From: Streptomyces sp. NBC_00659 | Lineage (GTDB): Bacteria; Actinomycetota; Actinomycetes; Streptomycetales; Streptomycetaceae | Reading direction: 5' to 3' | DNA: 64,000 bases | NCBI RefSeq assembly: GCF_036226925.1 | Contig: NZ_CP109031.1 | Location: forward strand, 4,092,001-4,156,000 | Shown here: positions 26,391-33,649 of the stretch, in pieces | Layout: each line of letters begins with the position of its first letter | How positions within the stretch are numbered: position 1 is the stretch's first letter | Position numbers and translations under genes: made by a program | Notes under the pieces: generated by a model | Told to the model about the DNA's origin: nothing | The model's database searches: none | What the model saw: only the letters and a program-made list of their open reading frames with translations

Positions 26391-27737
26391 TCATCGTGTC
26401 CGGCGGCCCGGCATGAAGGTGAAGACCGCGCCGCCCAGCAGGACGACCGTGCCCGCCACCAGTCCGAGCGCCTTGAGGGCGCTGTGGCTGTCGGAGCCCG
26501 TCTCCGCCAGGCCCCCGCCGGTGGACGTGCCGGCGGAACCGGAGCCGGACGAGGAGGACCCACCGCCCGAGGCGCCGCTCGCCTGCTCCGAGGTGTCCAA
26601 GGTCAGGGAGACCTCGGACTTGGTCGGGGTGCAGGTCGTCGTCGTGCCCAGGGCCATCACCGTCAGCACTCCCGGGGACAGGGTCGAGCTACCGGTCGCG
26701 CCCGGTTTGTAGGTGCCCGTCAGATCGGGGATCTCGATCGGGTCTCCGGACTTGATGGGCGCGGAGTTCGTCGGCCCCTCCACATGCACCGTGCCCTTGT
26801 CGGCACCGCCCAGGACCACCTCCATCGACGGCTTCACGGAATCCGCGGGGATGTCCGCCGGGCTGTCCATCACCGACGCCTTGAACTTCACGGTGAGGCC
26901 GAAACTCCCGCCGTTCTTCTTGGCATTGATCTGGACGGCCGAGGTGGCGTTCTTGTCTCCGATGGGCGTCTTGCACGCGTAGGGGACGGAGACCTCCTTG
27001 CCCGTGAAGTCGGTCTGCCCGCCGGAACCGCCGGTGTCGGCGCCCCCGTCGGTCCCGCTGCCGCTGGGCGACGGGGTGGCCGAACCGCTCGGCGACGTCG
27101 AGGTCGGAGTGGGCGTCGGGGTGGGAGTCGGCGTCGGGGTCGGCGTGCCGCCCGAACCGCCACCGCTCGTCACCTTGATGGTCGCCGAGGGGCTCACCGC
27201 CTCCTTGGGCGTGCACTTGGTGTCGGTGGAGATCGGCTTGCTGACATTGATGTTGTACGCGTCCGGGGTGAGCGTGACATCGCCCGCCGCCGTCAGTTTC
27301 AGCCTGCCCGTCATGTCGGACAGCTTCATGTCGCTGTTCTTGGGGATCGCGGGGTTCGTGCGCGGCCCCTCCATCGCGATGTCGGCCGTCTGCGCGCCGC
27401 CCGCCTTCAGCGTCCCAGTGGGCTTGACGGTGTTCGCGTCGAGGTCGAGGACGTCGGGGTTCTTCGAGGCGGCCTGGACGAACTTCCAGGTGATGGTGAC
27501 CTCGTCGCCCACCTTCGCCTCGGCGGGCGCGGTGATCTCGACCTTCGTGGTGCCCTGCACAGCGGGCAGCCCGGAGATCGCGGGCGGAATGCACTCCGTG
27601 CTGTACGACACCTCGGCGGCCTGCGCGGGAACGGCGGCCACCCCCAGCAGGATGCCCGCACCGCCGAGCATCAGCGCGACCCCGGCCGCGCCCGCTCTGC
27701 GGCCTTGGGCCGGTACCACTCTCCGTTGCCTGCTCAC
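26391..27737 (-). CDS. sortase-anchored surface protein, two homologous domains, LAETG signal
   Basis: About 448 residues. A signal peptide (hydrophobic core near residues 17-38, ending AQAAEVS) is followed by two related beta-rich domains of about 130 residues. A proline-threonine linker (PT repeats) separates them; each domain has a conserved cysteine pair. The second contains CKTPIGDK and LTVMALGTTTTCTP, nearly identical to motifs in the neighbouring LPQTG protein. The C-terminus is a cell-wall sorting signal: LAETG, a hydrophobic helix, and the basic tail PGRRTR; LAxTG fits class E sortases. GTG 27737 overlaps the upstream stop (GTGA). Function of the repeated domain is unknown. Confidence 0.82.
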   Translation of the reverse strand: MSRQRRVVPAQGRRAGAAGVALMLGGAGILLGVAAVPAQAAEVSYSTECIPPAISGLPAVQGTTKVEITAPAEAKVGDEVTITWKFVQAASKNPDVLDLDANTVKPTGTLKAGGAQTADIAMEGPRTNPAIPKNSDMKLSDMTGRLKLTAAGDVTLTPDAYNINVSKPISTDTKCTPKEAVSPSATIKVTSGGGSGGTPTPTPTPTPTPTPTSTSPSGSATPSPSGSGTDGGADTGGSGGQTDFTGKEVSVPYACKTPIGDKNATSAVQINAKKNGGSFGLTVKFKASVMDSPADIPADSVKPSMEVVLGGADKGTVHVEGPTNSAPIKSGDPIEIPDLTGTYKPGATGSSTLSPGVLTVMALGTTTTCTPTKSEVSLTLDTSEQASGASGGGSSSSGSGSAGTSTGGGLAETGSDSHSALKALGLVAGTVVLLGGAVFTFMPGRRTR

Positions 27738-28852
27738 GTGTGCCCCTTTCTCGTCTGCGTCGTCGGACCGTTCTCTTGCGGTGCGGAGAGCTGACCGTTC
27801 GCCCCGGTCCCCGGATCGTTGTCCGCGGTGAACCAGGGCAGGACCGGAACCGGGGAGGCCGAGTCGTCCGCCGGTGTCCGGGGGGCGGCGTTCACCCAGG
27901 GCATGCGCAGGGTGAGCTCGGCCGGCCTCAGCCCCCGGTGCCGGCCCGCACGCCCGGCCGACCTGCGGGGGCGCACCCGGTCCACCACGGCCATGCCGGC
28001 ACGGAACACCGCGGCCGGGACGACCACGCAGAGCAGGATCCAGAAGACGGTGACGCCCCAGGGTCGGCCCACGCCCCAGGGCTGCTCGGCGAGCACCTTC
28101 CCGCCGTACCTCAGCGAGACCGTGTAGTCGCCGTGCGCCCCGGCCGACAGTTCGATGGGGAGTCTGATCTGCGCCTTGCGGCCGGGCGCGATGGTGCCGC
28201 GCCACTGCTGTTCCTCCCACCGCGGGGCGAACACCCCGTGGGAGGTGCCGACCTGGAAGACCGGGTCCTTCACGGGGCCGGTGCCGACGTTGCCGACGGT
28301 GAGGACGAGGGTGCGCGAGGGAGGTGAGCCGAACCAGGTCAGCAGACCGCTCGAACCGTCGAGCCGGGGGTCGGTCAGTACCGCGATCCGGCCGCCGCCC
28401 TCCTCCTTCGGCAGCGGCTCGACCGCGTGGCCGGCCACCATGAAGATGGCGTCGGCCTCGGCCTTCTCCCCGGTGACGGTGGCGACATGCACCACGCAGG
28501 GGCAGGGCTTGGGCGGTTCGGCGACCGGCAGTTTCTTGCTGAAGCCGCCCTTGGCGTCGGTGGTGACGGCCCGTCCGTCGGCGTTGGCGCAGGAGTTGGT
28601 GCCGCCGATCACCCCGCGCGCGGGCACGGACTGCCCGCAGATCAGCATCATCAGCAGCGTCCCGGGCCGCCATCCGCTGCCGGTCACGGTGATCGAACCA
28701 CCGCTTCCCGCCTCGGACTTGGACAGCGTGACGCTCGGCTTGCCGGCGGCGGACACCGGCAGCGCCGAGGCCGCCACCGCCGACGGGACCAGGACGAGCG
28801 CCAGCACCGCCCCCAGGACCGCCGTCCGTATCCTGCCGCCCAGGACCTTCAC
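27734..28852 (-). CDS. secreted/membrane protein with Ig-like N-terminal domain
   Basis: 372 residues. A signal peptide is followed by a beta domain (SVTLSKSEAGSGGSITVTG, then GTLLMMLICGQ) reminiscent of the neocarzinostatin-type Ig fold. A second extracellular region has the CPC motif. A membrane helix (VFWILLCVVVPAAVF, about residue 280) and a Pro-rich, basic cytoplasmic tail of about 80 residues follow. ATGA overlap with the gene before it and GTGA overlap with the gene after it show one operon. No specific function is recognised; it may present or organise the sortase-anchored proteins at the surface. Confidence 0.7.
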   Translation of the reverse strand: MKVLGGRIRTAVLGAVLALVLVPSAVAASALPVSAAGKPSVTLSKSEAGSGGSITVTGSGWRPGTLLMMLICGQSVPARGVIGGTNSCANADGRAVTTDAKGGFSKKLPVAEPPKPCPCVVHVATVTGEKAEADAIFMVAGHAVEPLPKEEGGGRIAVLTDPRLDGSSGLLTWFGSPPSRTLVLTVGNVGTGPVKDPVFQVGTSHGVFAPRWEEQQWRGTIAPGRKAQIRLPIELSAGAHGDYTVSLRYGGKVLAEQPWGVGRPWGVTVFWILLCVVVPAAVFRAGMAVVDRVRPRRSAGRAGRHRGLRPAELTLRMPWVNAAPRTPADDSASPVPVLPWFTADNDPGTGANGQLSAPQENGPTTQTRKGHT

Positions 28853-29826
28853 GACACCGCTCCCGTCAACTCGACCTCCGTGCCGCTCTGTTCACCGGCC
28901 CCGCCGTCCCGCGCCCGGCGCCCGGGACGCCCGCGCACCCCGGCCCGCCTGCGGTGCCGTACGGCGGCCAAGGCACCCAGGAGCGCCACCAGGGCGGCTC
29001 CCGCCCCGGCCAGGGGCCCCCACGGCACGAACCGGACCGAAGCGGTGGCCGTCGAGCGCACACCGCCCGCCGCCGTCACCGTCAGCCGCACGTCCGCCGC
29101 GTCGAGCGAGGGCGGGCCGGTCCACGGCTCGTGGAGCGTGACGCGGCGGCCGGGCAGGAGCTCGACGGGCAGGGCGCGCGGGCCCCGGTCGAGCAGGGTG
29201 CCGAAGACCCCGTCGGCGTGCACGGCCAGCCGCGGGGCGAGGACCGTGGTGCCGCGGTTGACCAGCTCGTAGGAGATCCGTCCGCCGCCCACCCTGACGT
29301 GCTCGACGCTCAGCGCCGACAACGCCGGTCCCGCCACCCGGAGCTGGACCCGGACCGCCGAGGTGCGGCCGCCGCCGCTCGCGACGATCGCGCCGGGACG
29401 GTCACCGGGCGCCGCCCCGGCCGGGACGCCGATGGTGAACGGCACGTCGGCACGGGTGCGCGCCGGCACCCGTACGGACAGCTCCCGCACCGCGGTCCTG
29501 CGGCCGTCAGCGTGTCCGGCGAAGGCGATCCACGCGCCCGCGTCCGCCGGCCGTTCACGGACCGTGAAGCCTCCGTCGGCGGTGTTGTCCGCGTCGGCGC
29601 CGCGCAGCCGGACGGTGAGGGGCCGCGTACCCGGGTTGAGCACGGACACCGCGTCCTGAAGGACCGTGCCGGGCGCGCCCTCCGCGTAGACGGAGGGCCG
29701 CCCGCCGGCCGTGCCGCCCCCGGCCGGGACGACGGACCAGCCCTCGGCGGCCAGGGCCGTCGGTGCCGCGCTCAGCAGCACCAGGGTCAGGCCCAGCACG
29801 TGGGCGGCGGGGAGTGCGTACGGCAT
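28849..29826 (-). CDS. DUF916-like exported protein with C-terminal membrane anchor
   Basis: 325 residues. Signal peptide (ending ALAAEGWSV), then a beta-sandwich region with DAVSVLNPGTRPLTVRLRGADADN and VPARTRADVPFTIGVPAGAAPGD. These resemble the DUF916/WxL peptidoglycan-associated domain of Gram-positive surface proteins. One membrane helix (PLAGAGAALVALLGALAAV) near residue 275 and a basic tail follow. ATG 29826 has CTGGAG upstream. It is 31 bases after the LPQTG gene stop and overlaps the next gene by ATGA, so all four genes appear co-transcribed. The role in wall attachment is inferred. Confidence 0.75.
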   Translation of the reverse strand: MPYALPAAHVLGLTLVLLSAAPTALAAEGWSVVPAGGGTAGGRPSVYAEGAPGTVLQDAVSVLNPGTRPLTVRLRGADADNTADGGFTVRERPADAGAWIAFAGHADGRRTAVRELSVRVPARTRADVPFTIGVPAGAAPGDRPGAIVASGGGRTSAVRVQLRVAGPALSALSVEHVRVGGGRISYELVNRGTTVLAPRLAVHADGVFGTLLDRGPRALPVELLPGRRVTLHEPWTGPPSLDAADVRLTVTAAGGVRSTATASVRFVPWGPLAGAGAALVALLGALAAVRHRRRAGVRGRPGRRARDGGAGEQSGTEVELTGAVS

Positions 29827-29856
29827 GCGGCGGCTCCAGGTCGTGGTGCGGGGCGG

Positions 29857-30600
29857 TCAGCGGCGTACCGCCTGATGCCTGCGCGTCAGCCACAGCACGC
29901 CTGCCGCGCCGGCGAGCAGGACCGTTCCGCCGAGGGTGCCGAGAGCGATCACGGAGTCCTCGGGGCCGGTCTGCGGGAGGGATTCGCCGGAGCCGGAGCC
30001 GGAGCCGCTCTGGGACCCGCTGGAACCGGAGCCGGAGGAGCCCGAGGTCGAGGAGCCGGAACCGCCGGCCGCCGTGACGTCGAGGGTCAGCGAGGGCCCC
30101 GGGTTGTTCGAGGGCGTGCAGGTGGTCGTGGTGCCGAGGGCCTTGATGGTGAGGACGCCCGCGGTGAAGGTGACCTTGCCGGACTTCTTCGGCGTGTAGG
30201 TTCCGCTCAAGTCATTGATCTTGATGGGGGTGTTGGCGGGGATGGCGGCCGCGTTGGCCGCGCCGCTGACCGCCACCGTGCCGCTGTCCGCGCCGCCCAC
30301 CTTGATGACGGCGCTCGGCGTCATCGCGCCCTTGCCGAGTTCGACCGGGCTGGAGGAGACGCCCTTCTGCCAGGACATGGTGAGCTTGTAGGCGCTGCCG
30401 CTCTTGACGCTCTTGATGTCGATGGGCGAGACGGCGCTCTTGTCGCCGATCGGCGTCTTGCACTGGTAGTTGACGTCCACCACGGCGGCCTGGGCTGCGG
30501 GGGCGGCCGTCAGCACCGCCGAGCCGGCCAGGGCCGCGGCGAACGCGAGCGCGGCGGTTCGTTTCTGGTACGTCCGGTACGACACGGGCCTGCCCCTCAT
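29857..30600 (-). CDS. sortase-anchored surface protein, single domain, LPQTG signal
   Basis: 247 residues. Signal peptide ending AAQAAVVD, then one beta-rich domain of about 130 residues with YQCKTPIGDK and TIKALGTTTTCTP. This domain is paralogous to the two in the LAETG protein. A Ser/Gly-rich linker leads to LPQTG, a hydrophobic helix and a basic end (LTRRHQAVRR), a standard sorting signal. ATG 30600 or GTG 30582 could start translation; the latter has GAGGGG at better spacing. No sortase gene is in the window. Together with the three following genes it forms a surface-protein operon. Confidence 0.83.
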   Translation of the reverse strand: MRGRPVSYRTYQKRTAALAFAAALAGSAVLTAAPAAQAAVVDVNYQCKTPIGDKSAVSPIDIKSVKSGSAYKLTMSWQKGVSSSPVELGKGAMTPSAVIKVGGADSGTVAVSGAANAAAIPANTPIKINDLSGTYTPKKSGKVTFTAGVLTIKALGTTTTCTPSNNPGPSLTLDVTAAGGSGSSTSGSSGSGSSGSQSGSGSGSGESLPQTGPEDSVIALGTLGGTVLLAGAAGVLWLTRRHQAVRR

Positions 30601-30686
30601 TCCTGACGGCGTCCTTGGCGATTTCCTGACGGAACATCAGATCGGCCGTCAAGGTACGCCCGGGGACTTGTGGAGGGAAGACAAAG

Positions 30687-30718
30687 TGCGCGCCGGATCC
30701 GTGGGGATCCGGCGCGCA
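30687..30718 (-). terminator. terminator of the anti-sigma-like gene
   Basis: A 14-bp perfect stem (30687-30700 with 30705-30718) and a 4-base loop lie downstream of the histidine-kinase-like ATPase gene and upstream of the LPQTG gene. Confidence 0.7.
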
Positions 30719-30830
30719 TCGGGTGCCGCACGAAGGGAGGTTCGAACCGTGGGTAACCAAGAACGGGTAACCGGCGGGCGGTTCACGGCCGGACCGGGCC
30801 GCCGACGAGCGCCGGGCCGGTGCACCGGGC

Positions 30831-30926
30831 CACCGGACACGGGCGGCCGGGTGGATGAACGAGGCCACCGGACGCGGGCGGACCGATGAACCAGGCCGCC
30901 GCCGGACGCGGGTGGCCGGACGGATG
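30831..30926. repeat. three degenerate ~32-bp direct repeats
   Basis: Units at 30831-30860, 30861-30891 and 30892-30926 share ccggacrcgggyggmc followed by gatg or gatgaac. They are non-coding, just beyond the 3' end of the anti-sigma-like gene. Confidence 0.6.
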
Positions 30927-30928
30927 GG

Positions 30929-31492
30929 CTACGCGGGGGCGCCCAGTTCCGCCCATACCGTCTTGCCCGCGACTCCGGGCGTCCGTACGACGCCCCAGTC
31001 CAGGCAGAGCCGCTGCACGATGAACATGCCGTGGCCGCCGGGGCGCCCGGCGCGGTGCGGGGTGCGCGGGGTGGGCTGGCCCGCCCCGCGGTCGGAGACC
31101 TCGATGCGCAGCACCTTGTTGTCGCAGGAGATCCGGAGTTCGTCCGGGCCCTCGGCGTGCAGACAGGCGTTCGTGACCAGCTCGGAGACGACCAGCAGGA
31201 CATCCTCGGCAGCGGCCCGCCGGTCGGCGCTCGCCGCGGGCAGCCAGCCCCACGCGTACAGCGCCTGCCGGGCGAAGTCGCGGGCGAGCGGCACGACACC
31301 GCTCTCGCCGTCGAGGCTCAGCCTGCGGGCTTGGCGCCCGACGGGCACGGGGGCCGCGCCGACCGGGGCCGCGCTGTCGACGGACGTCGCGCCGTCCACG
31401 GGCGCCGCGCTCCGCGCGGACACCGCGGAAGCGCCGCCGTCGCCCGACTCCGGGCCGCGGTCGCCCGGCGAGCAGGGCCGGGTGGTGCTCAT
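30929..31492 (-). CDS. GHKL ATPase anti-sigma factor (RsbW/SpoIIAB-like)
   Basis: 187 residues. After an Ala/Pro-rich tail comes the HATPase fold: VLLVVSELVTNACLHA (N-box with Mg ligand Asn), VSDRGAGQP (G1) and GGHGMFIVQRL (G2). Such serine-kinase/anti-sigma proteins bind SigB-family sigma factors and phosphorylate STAS antagonists. The ATG has GAGGTGA upstream. The STAS gene lies upstream on the same strand and the sigma gene is divergent, so all parts of a partner-switch are here. The arrangement resembles the sigI-arsI-prsI module described in S. coelicolor. The match to the specific sigma is inference. Confidence 0.87.
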   Translation of the reverse strand: MSTTRPCSPGDRGPESGDGGASAVSARSAAPVDGATSVDSAAPVGAAPVPVGRQARRLSLDGESGVVPLARDFARQALYAWGWLPAASADRRAAAEDVLLVVSELVTNACLHAEGPDELRISCDNKVLRIEVSDRGAGQPTPRTPHRAGRPGGHGMFIVQRLCLDWGVVRTPGVAGKTVWAELGAPA

Positions 31493-31767
31493 CAGCGCTT
31501 CACCTCACCGATTCACCGGTTCACGATTCAAGACTCAGTACGCAGTACTCAGTACGGATGGATCAACGGCTTTCACCGCTTGTGGATCAACAAATTGCGC
31601 CGCACCGGCCGCCGACCCCTGGACCGCCGACGCATCCAGGATGTCTCCTGCCCGACGGAACCGTCCGAACACCCACTTATTCGGCACGGAACCTGTGACG
31701 CGAGTAACGCGCCGATCACGCAGGGGCCTCCGGGACGAGGACGGCGCCATGACAGAGGCCCCGCAGC
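31493..31767. other. intergenic region with short AT-richer repeats
   Basis: Between the STAS and anti-sigma genes. It carries the repeated pentamer agtac/cagtac (31536-31556) and a direct repeat ggatcaac (about 31559 and 31584). It probably holds a separate promoter for the anti-sigma gene. No coding sequence is seen. Confidence 0.45.
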
Positions 31768-32136
31768 TCAGCCGGACAGCGCCGCTTCGAGCGTGTCGTG
31801 GACGGTGAAGACCGCCTCCGCCCCCGTGATCTCGAAGACCCGCGCCACCACCGGCTGCATCGCGGCCAGATGGACCCCGCCGCCCGCGGCCTCGGCCTTC
31901 AGCCGGGCACCGAGCAGCACGTTGAGCCCGGTGGAATCACAGAACTCCAGCCGGGAGCAGTCGATGACCAGTCGCGCGTACCCCTTTTCGAGGCACCCTT
32001 CGAGTGGCTCACGCAACAGATCGGCCGTGTGGTGATCGAGCTCACCCGCGGGAGTCACGACGGCACTCGTGCCCTCTTCCCGCACCTCGACAAGAAGCCG
32101 GCCAGACTGAGCGCTGCCGACCGTCCCACGGTCCAT
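31768..32136 (-). CDS. STAS-domain anti-sigma factor antagonist
   Basis: 122 residues, one STAS domain. The phosphorylation-site motif is CDSTGLN with Ser68. The N-terminal strands (LLVEVREEGTSAVVTPAGELD) are typical of SpoIIAA/RsbV proteins. Unphosphorylated, it would sequester the anti-sigma ATPase; phosphorylated, it lets the sigma be captured. ATG 32136 has GGGAGAGAG upstream. It is divergent from the SigB-family sigma gene and precedes the anti-sigma gene, completing a partner-switching module. Confidence 0.93.
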   Translation of the reverse strand: MDRGTVGSAQSGRLLVEVREEGTSAVVTPAGELDHHTADLLREPLEGCLEKGYARLVIDCSRLEFCDSTGLNVLLGARLKAEAAGGGVHLAAMQPVVARVFEITGAEAVFTVHDTLEAALSG

Positions 32137-32386
32137 GCCGTCTCTCTCCCGAGTGTCGCGACTACTGACGTACGCACTCGAACACTACGCCTTCTCCACG
32201 TCACCCGACACCCGAACAACCCCATGAAAATGGACATTTCACCGCATACGATACTTGCGGTGAGTTCGGCAAACCGGGTAGGGCTAGTAGAGACACCTAT
32301 CCGACCCCGGCCGGCTTTGGAGGCGCCGCACACCGCAGTGCACGTATCGGCATCGGCGGCCATATGCCGAGAACGATGGAGGCCAC
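32137..32386. promoter_or_regulatory. divergent promoter region, STAS antagonist / sigma factor
   Basis: A 250-bp gap that is AT-richer than its surroundings (32185-32290). GGGTAG at 32276-32281 resembles the -10 of SigB-type promoters, hinting at autoregulation, but no good GNNT -35 box sits at the required distance. GGAGG at about 32378 is the sigma ribosome site. Confidence 0.4.
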
Positions 32387-33304
32387 ATGTCACCCCGGCT
32401 CGACGCATCGCAGAACCTGACGGCGACGTCGACACCTTCTCCGGAATCCCCGGAGCACGTCGACGGAACCGGAACCGACGGAGTCGACGCACTCACCGGA
32501 CTCACCGGACTTCCGGAGATCCCCCCGTACGACGAGGTGGGGCCGGTGGACGCGCGGGCTCTGTCCAAGACGCTCTTCGCGCGGCTGGAGTCCCTCGAAG
32601 AGGGCACGCACGACTACGCGTACGTCCGCAACACACTCGTCGAACTCAACCTCGCGCTGGTGAAGTTCGCCGCCTCCCGCTTCCGCTCCCGCAGCGAGCC
32701 GATGGAGGACATCATCCAGGTCGGCACCATCGGCCTCATCAAGGCGATCGACCGGTTCGAGCTGAGCCGCGGTGTCGAGTTCCCCACCTTCGCGATGCCG
32801 ACGATCATCGGCGAGATCAAGCGCTTCTTCCGCGACACCTCCTGGTCGGTGCGGGTACCCCGCAGGCTCCAGGAACTCCGGCTCGACCTGGCCAAGGCCG
32901 GCGACGAACTGGCCCAGCGCCTCGACCGCGCGCCGACCGTGGACGAGCTCGCGGAACGGCTCGGCATCAGCCGCGACGAGGTCGTCGAAGGCATGGCCGC
33001 GTCGAACGCCTACACGGCCAGTTCGCTGGACGCCCAGCCCGAGGAGGACGACTCCGAGGGCGCGCTCGCGGACCGCATCGGCTACGAGGACAACGGACTC
33101 GAGGGCATCGAGTACGTGGAGTCCCTCAAGCCGCTGATCGCGGAACTCCCGCAGCGTGACCGGCAGATCCTCTCCCTGCGGTTCGTGGCGAACATGACCC
33201 AGTCCGAGATCGGCGACGAACTCGGCATCTCCCAGATGCATGTCTCCCGGCTGCTGTCGCGCACCCTCGTGCGGCTCCGCAAGGGCTTGACCGTCGAGGA
33301 GTGA
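32387..33304 (+). CDS. SigB/SigF-family RNA polymerase sigma factor
   Basis: 305 residues. The N-terminal 45 residues are Ser/Thr/Pro-rich. Region 2 is complete (NLALVKFAASRF, EDIIQVGTIGLIKAIDRFE, FPTFAMPTIIGEIKRFFRD). Region 3 follows (VPRRLQELRLDLAKA) and region 4 HTH is SEIGDELGISQMHVSRLL. This is the stress/development sigma group controlled by anti-sigma partner-switching, and the antagonist and anti-sigma genes are next door. The layout matches S. coelicolor SigI (sigI-arsI-prsI), but one-to-one orthology cannot be shown here. It ends before a strong terminator. Confidence 0.93.
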   Translation: MSPRLDASQNLTATSTPSPESPEHVDGTGTDGVDALTGLTGLPEIPPYDEVGPVDARALSKTLFARLESLEEGTHDYAYVRNTLVELNLALVKFAASRFRSRSEPMEDIIQVGTIGLIKAIDRFELSRGVEFPTFAMPTIIGEIKRFFRDTSWSVRVPRRLQELRLDLAKAGDELAQRLDRAPTVDELAERLGISRDEVVEGMAASNAYTASSLDAQPEEDDSEGALADRIGYEDNGLEGIEYVESLKPLIAELPQRDRQILSLRFVANMTQSEIGDELGISQMHVSRLLSRTLVRLRKGLTVEE

Positions 33305-33335
33305 CAGGACTTCGCGGCCCACGGCGGCCGCGCAT

Positions 33336-33372
33336 CGGAGCGGTCCGGCGCCGAAAGCGCCGGACCGCTCCG
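33336..33372 (+). terminator. terminator of the sigma factor gene
   Basis: A 16-bp perfect stem (33336-33351 with 33357-33372), loop cgaaa, then tcttt, 30 bases after the sigma stop. Confidence 0.88.
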
Positions 33373-33515
33373 TCTTTCCGGCCGCCCGCCCGGCTTCCCC
33401 ACTGTCCGCCCGGCCCGCCCGCGGAACTCCGACCCGGTCTCCGTCAGGGCCGCTCGCCCCGGACCTGGGGGAACTTCTGCGCAGCACAGACAACTTGCCT
33501 GTCGCGCGGGGAGGT

Positions 33516-33529
33516 TGAGAGCGCTCCCA
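33516..33529. promoter_or_regulatory. candidate LacI-family (CebR-like) operator
   Basis: TGAGAGCGCTCCCA differs by one base from the palindrome TGGGAGCGCTCCCA bound by the cellobiose repressor CebR in Streptomyces. It lies 120 bases before a gene with a carbohydrate-binding lectin domain. Function is inferred from sequence only. Confidence 0.5.
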
Positions 33530-33536
33530 TGGAATC

Positions 33537-33549
33537 GTTGTTCAACAAC
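33537..33549. promoter_or_regulatory. palindrome gttgttcaacaac
   Basis: A perfect 6-bp inverted repeat around one central base, seven bases beyond the CebR-like site. It could be a second operator for the same gene. No matching regulator is known to me. Confidence 0.35.
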
Positions 33550-33649
33550 TCTTTTCCCGGAGGGCCGATCCCGTCACTATGGGCATCCCAAACTGGCCGG
33601 TACGTCAGGACGGGACGAGCACGCACCAGGTGCGGGGAGGCGGACGAAC

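Larger units (their letters stand above)
30601..30928. other. 328-bp intergenic region with terminator and repeats
   Basis: It holds the promoter of the surface-protein operon near 30601-30680, a strong hairpin at 30687-30718, and three degenerate direct repeats (30831-30926). No coding sequence is supported. Confidence 0.6.
33305..33649. other. 345-bp intergenic region before the sigma/lectin gene
   Basis: It contains the sigma terminator, a CebR-like operator (33516-33529), a 13-base palindrome (33537-33549) and the GGGGAGG ribosome site near 33634. The frame is open from 33515 but lacks a good start before 33650. Confidence 0.6.

Noticed and set aside
26391..28673. A 760-residue minus-strand frame spanning the LAETG gene and beyond
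   Set aside because: Only the part from 27737 down has signal peptide, domains and sorting signal; the rest is the wrong frame of the coupled upstream gene.
32258..32281. SigB-type promoter (GNNT-N14-16-GGGTA) before the sigma gene
   Set aside because: GGGTAG is present but no GNNT lies at the required distance; kept only as a weak hint in the promoter feature.
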